A DNA stretch of 18,480 nt. Origin: Eubacterium sp. CAG:786. GTDB lineage: Bacteria; Bacillota; Clostridia; Oscillospirales; Ruminococcaceae. Below the pieces are notes generated by a model. The model searched no databases and was not told the DNA's origin. It saw nothing but the letters and a program-made list of their open reading frames with translations. A program made the position numbers and the translations under genes. Location of the stretch: positions 1-18,480 of the forward strand of contig HF989387.1 in NCBI GenBank assembly GCA_000432175.1, read 5' to 3'. How positions within the stretch are numbered: position 1 is the stretch's first letter; every line of letters begins with the position of its first letter. This document shows, one piece after another, positions 12,548 to 18,480 of this stretch.

Positions 12548-14767
12548 CTATTCCCGCTCTTCCTTGAGACATTCCACCATGTCTATCTTTTTCAGCTTCC
12601 GCGCGGAAAGCGCAATGGACAGGACGTAGGCTGCCGCTATGAAAACGGCGCTGATCAGAAGCGTTTTTCCGGTCAGCAAAATTGACATCATTACACCGCC
12701 AGAAGCTGCGTTTGCGCGGGCTATCATGTCTGCAAGCGCAAGTCCGAATGGGATCCCCAGCGCAAATCCCACCGGCACCAGCAGGTGATTTGGAGACAGT
12801 ACCAGCCGGCGTAACTCCTGGCCGCGGTAGCCGAGCACTTCCAGCGTGGAAATGCTGCGGCGGTTCTCCTCGATTATCATTCCTGAAAGCAGTATCACTA
12901 CCAGTATGCATATGAGCGAGCCGATGACTTTCACGATGGAAAGGACTACCCGCGCGGTGTTAAGAGCGCTTTCGGTGCTGCGGCGGTAATCCTCCAGCGA
13001 GGTGCTTTTTTTGAGAAGCTCCGGCGGGATATTGAGAGATCCCTCGCTGATTATCACGTTGAATTCTTCCGCGTTCCTGCCTATGATCTGCGCGACGTTC
13101 GCTTTGCTGGTTATCATCAGCGAGAGCACGTCGTTTTCTACGATGTCGCTTATCGTGATGGTGGTGTGCTCCATTGATATCAGATCGTAGAATGTAAATT
13201 CATCGCCGGATTCCACGCCGAATATCCTTGCGGCGGAAGATGTCATATAGAACCCGCCGTATTCCATGGAAGCGCCGGAGATTGTTTCAGCTGTAAGCAG
13301 TGGGCAGCCCTCGTCGTATCCTATCAGATTGAACATGCTGTCAATGCCGTCCACCCCGAAAGATACGTCCATGATACCATATCCCCCATAGTTGTTTTCG
13401 GACTGGAAATCCCTAAAGCCGTACTCGTACTGACCGCCCATCATAGCCAGCGGGACTTTGTTGTCAAGCATATCATCGTAAGCGTCCTGATACACTCCGG
13501 CTAAAATTACCGCCATCGAAGCGACCGCGATACCGACTATCATGGTAAGGCTGCGTGAAATGTTGCCGCAAAGACTGCGAATGCCGTACAGCAGCGGAAA
13601 AGGCAGCCTGCTACGGCTCAGCATATGCGCGGTCTTTCCCTTTGCGGAGCCTTTCAGCAGCGGGACGATATCCTGTCCCAGCGCCCTTGCGAGCACTAGC
13701 AGCGCGCTTGCCCCATAGGCGGTGGGAGGAATTAGCAGCGCGGCGATAAGTATTCCGACAGGCACCTGCACCTGATACACGATGTGCTCCGCAAAGCTGA
13801 ACATATACAGATTGAACAGCTTCGCAAAGGGATAGCACAGCGCAAGCCCAAGGACGTCTCCGAAAACGGCGGGGATAAGCGCGTACCACATATAGTGCCG
13901 AATAAGTTCGCCCCGACGGTATCCCATAGCCATCAGTGTGCCGATGGTCCGGCTTTCCCGCCTGACTGTCCGTCCGAGCACCATTGCTATAACCACGACA
14001 ACGACCAGCATGATTATAGGGCTGTAGACTGAGAATTCTGCCTCAATGTCGGCTGCCTGGCTCAGCAGTCCTCCTGTTCTTGGGTTAGCGGATTTCCCGA
14101 TGTATTCCAGTGTTCCGTACCTGCTGTAGACCGCGGCGCGGAAATCCACTTCCTGCGCCGTATCCGGATATTTCACCGAGTAGTAGCTGGAATACCCGCC
14201 TATGGAGCGCATTGTGTTTTCGCTTATTAGCGCAATGCCGAAATCGGTGCTGTTGGGGAAGCTGTCCTCGAAATTGGCGTACATCGCCGCGTAATCCGGT
14301 TTTAAGCACAGTCCGTTTATCTCGAAGTCAATTCCGGCAAGCGTTATGTAGTCGCCGACCGACAGTCCCTGAGCCTTTGCGTAGTTGTACGTCAGGAGAA
14401 CACAGTTGTCCCCGCTGAGCGGCTTGCCCTCCAGAATGACCGCCTTGTTCGTTTTCTGCGCGTCTGCGAACAGCCGGACAGTCGTTTCGCCGTAAGATAT
14501 ATTCCGAAAGCGCTGACGTTCAAGAATAACGTTAAATTCGCTTTCCAGCGCGGTTATGTCCTGGTCGGAAATGGGCGATGAAACGGTGAACTGACCGTCC
14601 TCAAGGTCGCTTTCCTCAAACAGTCTGGTGTAAGTCCCGCTGGCAGTCCTGCTGACGGAAAACGCGCCTACCCACAGCATTATGCAAAGCGCGGTCAGGA
14701 GCGAACCGGTGAGGTAAAAGGACAGGTTCTTTCTCAGACCCCGAAGTATCTTCTTTTGCAGAGTCAT
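12548..14767 (-). CDS. ABC transporter permease, FtsX/MacB type
   Basis: A 739-residue membrane protein. One helix near the N-terminus (about 17-38) is followed by a large extracytoplasmic domain (about 45-240). Three helices (about 250-370) then carry the FtsX signature RTIGTLMAMGYRRGELIRHY. A fifth helix (SLTMIVGIAVASMAVILAGV), a second extracytoplasmic domain and a last set of three helices with RRSISTLEVLGYRGQELRRL complete a duplicated FtsX layout. Such permeases pair with a LolD/MacB-like ATPase to export or extract lipoproteins, peptides or antimicrobial compounds; the substrate is not readable from sequence. Its ATG overlaps the ATPase stop by one base (TGATG). Confidence 0.92.
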   Translation of the reverse strand: MTLQKKILRGLRKNLSFYLTGSLLTALCIMLWVGAFSVSRTASGTYTRLFEESDLEDGQFTVSSPISDQDITALESEFNVILERQRFRNISYGETTVRLFADAQKTNKAVILEGKPLSGDNCVLLTYNYAKAQGLSVGDYITLAGIDFEINGLCLKPDYAAMYANFEDSFPNSTDFGIALISENTMRSIGGYSSYYSVKYPDTAQEVDFRAAVYSRYGTLEYIGKSANPRTGGLLSQAADIEAEFSVYSPIIMLVVVVVIAMVLGRTVRRESRTIGTLMAMGYRRGELIRHYMWYALIPAVFGDVLGLALCYPFAKLFNLYMFSFAEHIVYQVQVPVGILIAALLIPPTAYGASALLVLARALGQDIVPLLKGSAKGKTAHMLSRSRLPFPLLYGIRSLCGNISRSLTMIVGIAVASMAVILAGVYQDAYDDMLDNKVPLAMMGGQYEYGFRDFQSENNYGGYGIMDVSFGVDGIDSMFNLIGYDEGCPLLTAETISGASMEYGGFYMTSSAARIFGVESGDEFTFYDLISMEHTTITISDIVENDVLSLMITSKANVAQIIGRNAEEFNVIISEGSLNIPPELLKKSTSLEDYRRSTESALNTARVVLSIVKVIGSLICILVVILLSGMIIEENRRSISTLEVLGYRGQELRRLVLSPNHLLVPVGFALGIPFGLALADMIARANAASGGVMMSILLTGKTLLISAVFIAAAYVLSIALSARKLKKIDMVECLKEERE

Positions 14768-15462
14768 CAGATGTCCAGCTCCTTTACCGGTTTCCTTGTG
14801 TTGATGATGTTTTCTACTATCCTGCCATCGTGAATGCGCAGGATACGGTCAGCCATGGGCGCTATGTTTTCATTGTGGGTAATCAGCAGAATGGTCGTGC
14901 GATACTTGACGTTTATTTTCTGGAGAAGCTGAAGAACGTCCCGCGAGGTCTTTGAATCCAGCGCGCCCGTAGGCTCGTCGCAGAGCAGTATCGCGGGATT
15001 CTTTATCAGCGCGCGGGCGATGGCGCAGCGCTGCTGCTGACCTCCGGAAAGCTGCTCGGGGAAGTGTGCAGCGTGCCTTTCAAGTCCCAGGTCTTTCAGC
15101 AGTTCTTCAATGGAAAGCGGGGCTGCGGATATATCCCGGACTACCTTGATATTTTCCCGCACGGTGAGTTCTCCTATCAGGTTGTATGTCTGAAACACGA
15201 TGCCGACCTTATTGCGTCGGTATTCCCGGAGTTCCTTTTTAGATATGGAGCTGAGATCGCAGCCGTCAACGATTATCGTGCCATCGTCCGCGCTGTCAAG
15301 CCCGCCGAGCATGTTCAGCAGTGTGCTCTTTCCCGAGCCGGAGGGACCGAGAATAACGCACATTTCACCCTTTTCAAGCTCCAGAGAAGCGTGATCCAGT
15401 GCGAAGATCGTGTTTTCTCCCTCGCCGTATTTCTTTACAACATCTTTCATCTGAATATACAT
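14767..15462 (-). CDS. ABC transporter ATP-binding protein, LolD/MacB type
   Basis: A 231-residue ATPase with Walker A GPSGSGKST (39-47), Q-loop Q91 (VFQTYNLIGELT), signature LSGGQQQR (138-145), Walker B ILLCDEPTGALDSKT (158-172) and H-loop H196 (LITHN). The GALDS variant and length match the LolD/MacB/SalX group. It starts one base after the TetR stop (TGA, A, ATG) and overlaps the permease start, so all three are one operon. It should energise the FtsX-type permease, acting at the inner face of the membrane. Confidence 0.95.
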   Translation of the reverse strand: MYIQMKDVVKKYGEGENTIFALDHASLELEKGEMCVILGPSGSGKSTLLNMLGGLDSADDGTIIVDGCDLSSISKKELREYRRNKVGIVFQTYNLIGELTVRENIKVVRDISAAPLSIEELLKDLGLERHAAHFPEQLSGGQQQRCAIARALIKNPAILLCDEPTGALDSKTSRDVLQLLQKINVKYRTTILLITHNENIAPMADRILRIHDGRIVENIINTRKPVKELDI

Positions 15463-15463
15463 T

Positions 15464-16072
15464 TCAGCACGTTCCTTTCCCGTTATCCGTGTTTCCGCTG
15501 AGGTAGTCGAGCATCATATCGAATATCGTCCTGAGATTCTTCTCGAACGCTTCCTGACAGAATGCGCCGCGGTTCTCTATCGCAAGGTTTACAAGCTTCG
15601 CGAAGTTTGCGATGTAAGCGTAGTCCACGTCCTCGCGCACGCCGTCCACATATTCCAGCACAAGCTTTGTGGTCTTTACAGCGTGTTCCTGGGAGAAAAA
15701 CTTCCGGGTCTCCTCCATTTCCTGCATGACCGTTATGTCGTCCGGCGTGAAATGGAATGAGAACGCCGTGTCCGGACGAAACAGTTCCACATAGTACTTG
15801 TAGAACTCCGCTATCGGTATTTTGTCCCTGCCGCCGATTTTGTTTCTCAGTTCCCGCTCTGACGCGGCGTCGAAGTCGTCCATTATTTCAGCCACAAGCT
15901 GACCCTTGGTCGCGTAAAAATTGTAAAAGGTGCCTTTGGCTATGCCGACGCTCTCCGCAAGTTCGGCGACCGTTGTCTTGCGTATCCCTTTCGTCTTGAA
16001 CAGCCGGAGAGCCGCTTCCTTTATCTGCCGGCTTATCTCATGGCGTTTTTTCTCGCTGAAAATTACGGGCAT
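15464..16072 (-). CDS. TetR/AcrR-family repressor of the ABC operon
   Basis: A 202-residue protein. ATG 16072 is chosen because AGGAGGG lies seven bases upstream; the longer frame to 16117 would overlap the promoter. Residues 14-62 form a TetR DNA-binding domain: KEAALRLFKTKGIRKTTVAE leads to ESVGIAKGTFYNFYATKGQL, the hallmark GTFYxxFxxK turn. The C-terminal ligand domain is variable, as usual. It is first in the operon with the ABC genes, and an inverted repeat at 16092-16119 lies between promoter and start, so it probably represses its own operon until an unknown compound binds. Confidence 0.92.
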   Translation of the reverse strand: MPVIFSEKKRHEISRQIKEAALRLFKTKGIRKTTVAELAESVGIAKGTFYNFYATKGQLVAEIMDDFDAASERELRNKIGGRDKIPIAEFYKYYVELFRPDTAFSFHFTPDDITVMQEMEETRKFFSQEHAVKTTKLVLEYVDGVREDVDYAYIANFAKLVNLAIENRGAFCQEAFEKNLRTIFDMMLDYLSGNTDNGKGTC

Positions 16073-16091
16073 TATCGTTCCCTCCTGCCTA

Positions 16092-16119
16092 AAATGACTG
16101 TTTTGCATACGGGTCATTT
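16092..16119. promoter_or_regulatory. Candidate TetR operator
   Basis: AAATGAC (16092-16098) and GTCATTT (16113-16119) are perfect inverted copies with a 14-bp centre. They sit between the -10 box at 16122-16127 and the repressor's ribosome site, where a bound TetR dimer would block transcription. Confidence 0.6.
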
Positions 16120-16121
16120 AC

Positions 16122-16151
16122 ATTATACCACACTAACTCATCGTTTGTCAA
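16122..16151 (-). promoter_or_regulatory. Promoter of the TetR-ABC operon
   Basis: On the minus strand TTGACA (16151-16146) and TATAAT (16127-16122) are 18 bases apart, both perfect consensus hexamers. Confidence 0.85.
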
Positions 16152-16198
16152 GAACGGTAAACAAAAAATCAGCAGAACTTATTTCTGCAGCAGGTTAT

Positions 16199-16227
16199 TT
16201 GACTTTTCTTCAGCGAAGCATTATAAT
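16199..16227 (+). promoter_or_regulatory. Orphan promoter before a truncated gene
   Basis: TTGACT (16199-16204) and TATAAT (16222-16227) are 17 bases apart and point to the short peptide at 16262-16360. No full gene follows on this strand. Confidence 0.6.
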
Positions 16228-16261
16228 TAAAAAAAAGATTCTGAGGTTTACGGGTGAGGGT

Positions 16262-16360
16262 ATGGTTTTAAGGAAGCTAAAATTCAAAAAAATTTTGAGT
16301 AAAATATGTAAAGCTATATTGACAATATCATTCTCGACCTTCATGATTAATTCCGGATAA
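16262..16360 (+). pseudogene. Possible 5' stub of a secreted-protein gene
   Basis: A 32-residue frame starts with a basic patch (MVLRKLKFKKILSKI) and continues with a hydrophobic stretch (CKAILTISFSTFMI), then stops. This is what a signal peptide looks like, and a near-consensus promoter stands 35 bases upstream. It ends where the DnaC-like scar begins, so it is probably a truncated gene. A genuine small membrane-active peptide is the alternative; the ribosome site (GTGAGGGT) is poorly spaced. Confidence 0.38.
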
Positions 16361-16397
16361 TGTTTCTGGTCAACAATGAGATGAACTGTCGTAATCA

Positions 16398-16558
16398 TCA
16401 GCACGCTTTCCTGCGGGATTCACCGTCCGCCACCATATAGCGGCAGTGATCCCGGAGCCTGTCGAAAAATCTGCGCATGCCGATACCGGACTTCCGCGCC
16501 TCGCCCGGGTTTAGGTTGGTTGTGACAATAAGCAGCTTGCCGGAGCAGTCAACGCGAC
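16398..16558 (-). pseudogene. C-terminal fragment of a DnaC/IstB-like ATPase
   Basis: In one minus-strand frame the sequence reads VDCSGKLLIVTTNLNPGEAR, then IGMRRFFDRLRDHCRYMVADGESRRKAC and a stop. This matches the end of DnaC-like helicase loaders and IstB ATPases of phages and plasmids (LIVTTNL, RIxDRLxExC, GxSxR). The upstream ATP-binding half is absent and the frame is degenerate before 16558. A TGATG after it opens a further short frame (MITTVHLIVDQKHYPELI) like the next gene of such modules, cut at the junction near 16360. It is a remnant of yet another mobile element. The stretch 16559-16685 holds nothing I can assign. Confidence 0.6.
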
Positions 16559-16685
16559 GAACACGCCGCAAATCCACCCAAACAAAACGTTGATACGATC
16601 GTCCTTATGACGTCCTGCAAAGCTCTTCTGACAGCGACTTGCAGCCATCCTATTTGGGTTGCTCGTGCGATATGCCTTACAGCCA

Positions 16686-16713
16686 GATGGGCGCACGTCA
16701 CCGTGCGCCCATC
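16686..16713. repeat. 12-bp stem with tetraloop downstream of the dockerin gene
   Basis: GATGGGCGCACG (16686-16697) and CGTGCGCCCATC (16702-16713) enclose TCAC. It may end the minus-strand dockerin transcript, but T residues follow only on the plus-strand side, so its polarity is unclear. Confidence 0.5.
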
Positions 16714-16738
16714 ATTTTGTTCAGTTTTCGTCAGCGGA

Positions 16739-18480
16739 TCATGCGCTCAGCCCGACCAGCCATCTGAGTACCGTACTGGCGTCGGCACAGTTGACCAGTC
16801 CATCACCGTTGAGGTCAATTAGCTGGAGGTTTTCGCCCGAATCAAGCCCTACTGAATAGCGCAGCAGCGCAACCGCGTCGTAAATGTCAAGAATGCCGTT
16901 GTTGTCAAAGTCGCCCTGCCTGTCGCTGTATCTGCATACCATTACTGCGTATTCACCCGGAGCGCTCATGCCCGGTATAACGGCAGTGCCGTCCTCTGCA
17001 AGCTTTACGCAGGTCTGGAATACAAGCTTGCCGTCTATCAGCTTGTAGACATTCGCGAACTCGCCTGCATACTGCTTCCGGAACGCAAACCTGATCTCGG
17101 CAGGAATATCAGCGCTTATTCTGTACTTGCAGCCCAATATGCCGCGCAGCGAACTAGTGTCAACAGAACCGGGAAGCAGCGAAAGATCGACTGCGGATAC
17201 AGCAGTTATCTCTGCGCCGTCAACAAGCCAGCTTTTTGTGCTGTCGTAAACGAACTCGACCCTTATCTTCCTGTCCGCGATTGCCTTAATGACCTCCGCG
17301 GGAACTGTGGTTTCGCCATTTAGAGAAATAGTCGCGCTGCCGCCGTTCTGCTTGCCGAGGGCTGCGGCAATGTCCGACCAGGTCTTCTGCTCGCCATTTA
17401 TTGAGGGATTTCTTTCGGTCGTGTTATCTCTGCTGTGTGATCCTCCGCTTACATGACCGCCCGAGCTTCCGCCACCCTTCTTGGGTGTTATAATGTAGCC
17501 GCACACTGTGCAGTACTCAGCCTTTGCGGAGGTAGCTTCGCCGCTTGAAACATGGCTCTCCGTTTCGGTAACAGCGTCGCAGTACTCGCACTTGTGCCAG
17601 TGTCCGTTCTTGTCGTATGTGTACTTTACCGACCACTTGTGGTCTGTCTTTGCAATGATCACTTCCGCAAGAGAGACCTCCGTCGCTGCAGCCTCGTCGC
17701 TGTAATACTTTGCGCAGGTTTCACATTCCCAGTACTCGACATTGCCGGTATTCTGGCAGGTAGCCTGCACGGCTGCATGGTGAACGAGCTTGCCGTGTCC
17801 CGAATTTACCGTCTTGAAAACAGCCGCGCTGGCGTTCAGTTCGTCAGTTTCCTTGTAGCGGAGATATGCGGTAACGTCCTTAAGATGAGCAACTGCAGTG
17901 GTGTTTACGTTGCTCCATGTCTTGCCGTCAAAACTGTATTCAACACCCTTAAGCTTGGTCTTTATCGTCGCTGTAAGTTTGCTGCCATCGTTGGTGAATA
18001 CTACGTCAAATGCAGTGGGATCGGGCGCGTCCTGGTTATCCTTGGCAGTCAGGGTGATCTTAACGGCGAATGTAACGCTCTCGTAGTTATCCGTAACAAG
18101 CTTAACTGTGAACGAGCCTGTCTTGCCTATATCGTCAGCAGTATTCGGGCCGAGATGGAATGTGAACTTTCCGTCGGAATAGCAGGTATTCGGGAAAATT
18201 CCCGCAACTATTGTACCATCTTTTTTAGCGCGGTCTACGGTTACCTGTCCCATATTCTCGGGAAGTCCTGCAATGTTTACCGTTATATCCTTGTCGGTTG
18301 ACCACCTGTACGAAACCTCGGTATCGGAAAGCGTTTTAGCCGCGGCCTTTTCTATCGTGAACTTCCAGCTCTCGTCTGAAAGGTCGGCAGCCGCCTTGTA
18401 GTTGTCGCCCCCGGCAGCGCTTATCGTAAATGTGTATGTGCCTGCGCTGACAGGTGAAGATGTGAGCAGATTGCCGCTCT
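16739..18480 (-). CDS. Dockerin-containing secreted protein, C-terminal part
   Basis: At least 580 codons, open to the right edge; the frame continues unbroken above the ATG at 18253, so that codon is internal. Visible from the N-terminal side are Ig-like beta modules (TYTFTISAAGGDNYK, VTVDRAKKDG, GSFTVKLVTDNYESVTF) and a module with several Cys pairs (YWECETCAKYYSDE, HKCEYCDAV, YCTVCGYI). A Gly/Ser/His linker follows (about 17400-17490), then a domain of unknown type. At the end is a type I dockerin with two calcium loops (DFDNNGILDIYDAVALL and DLNGDGLVNCADASTVL). Dockerins bind cohesins, so the protein probably joins a cellulosome-like surface complex. The N-terminal catalytic or adhesive part is not visible. 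Confidence 0.9.
   Translation of the reverse strand, partial: SGNLLTSSPVSAGTYTFTISAAGGDNYKAAADLSDESWKFTIEKAAAKTLSDTEVSYRWSTDKDITVNIAGLPENMGQVTVDRAKKDGTIVAGIFPNTCYSDGKFTFHLGPNTADDIGKTGSFTVKLVTDNYESVTFAVKITLTAKDNQDAPDPTAFDVVFTNDGSKLTATIKTKLKGVEYSFDGKTWSNVNTTAVAHLKDVTAYLRYKETDELNASAAVFKTVNSGHGKLVHHAAVQATCQNTGNVEYWECETCAKYYSDEAAATEVSLAEVIIAKTDHKWSVKYTYDKNGHWHKCEYCDAVTETESHVSSGEATSAKAEYCTVCGYIITPKKGGGSSGGHVSGGSHSRDNTTERNPSINGEQKTWSDIAAALGKQNGGSATISLNGETTVPAEVIKAIADRKIRVEFVYDSTKSWLVDGAEITAVSAVDLSLLPGSVDTSSLRGILGCKYRISADIPAEIRFAFRKQYAGEFANVYKLIDGKLVFQTCVKLAEDGTAVIPGMSAPGEYAVMVCRYSDRQGDFDNNGILDIYDAVALLRYSVGLDSGENLQLIDLNGDGLVNCADASTVLRWLVGLSA

Noticed and set aside
13555..14418. Plus-strand and alternative-frame reading frames inside the permease gene
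   Set aside because: The permease frame is continuous with matching FtsX signatures and a tight operon overlap; the others are shadows.
16511..16696. Minus-strand 61-codon frame downstream of the dockerin gene
   Set aside because: No ribosome site or conserved pattern. It runs in a different frame over the degenerate upstream end of the DnaC-like remnant.

Overview
The window looks like a chromosomal segment of a low-to-medium GC Gram-positive gut or rumen bacterium, most likely a Ruminococcus-like Oscillospiraceae/Clostridia member. The grounds are the AGGAGG-type ribosome binding sites, TTGACA/TATAAT promoters, a dockerin-bearing secreted protein, an NPDTG cell-wall sorting tail and Firmicutes-type mobile genes. 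This is inference from gene content; no marker gene fixes the genus.

Left flank (1-1826): the start of an RluA-type pseudouridine synthase, a DUF3810-like membrane protein with an HExxH motif, and a two-gene tRNA-Leu operon (anticodons GAG and CAG) behind a perfect consensus promoter.

Centre (1802-8927): a compact integrated element of about 7.1 kb lies at the 3' end of tRNA-Leu(CAG) and is bounded by a perfect 27-bp direct repeat. It carries a small HTH protein, a secreted SH3b cargo protein, an XRE repressor, an unknown 222-aa protein, a rolling-circle (HUH) Rep, a GGCT-fold protein without the usual catalytic Glu, a serine resolvase with a res-like site, and a tyrosine integrase. It also holds 11-bp-phased TACAGCAC repeats near both ends (candidate integrase arm sites), three TTATCTTGA motifs like the pC194-family nick site, and its own terminator next to the tRNA. 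No relaxase of a recognised family, coupling protein or type IV secretion gene is visible. The plausible model is a plasmid-like integrative element that excises with Int, replicates by rolling circle with Rep and resolves multimers with the resolvase; it would be self-replicating but not self-transmissible.

Right flank (8928-18480): a decayed second tyrosine integrase with its own 11-bp-phased repeats abuts attR. Next come a sortase-anchored 5'-nucleotidase, a structured repeat next to a 5'-deleted SDR gene, and a TetR-ABC ATPase-FtsX permease operon. A scar follows, joining a truncated secreted-protein start to a DnaC-like fragment, and the window ends in the C-terminal part of a dockerin protein. 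Repeated gene fragments show that this locus accumulates and erodes mobile DNA.
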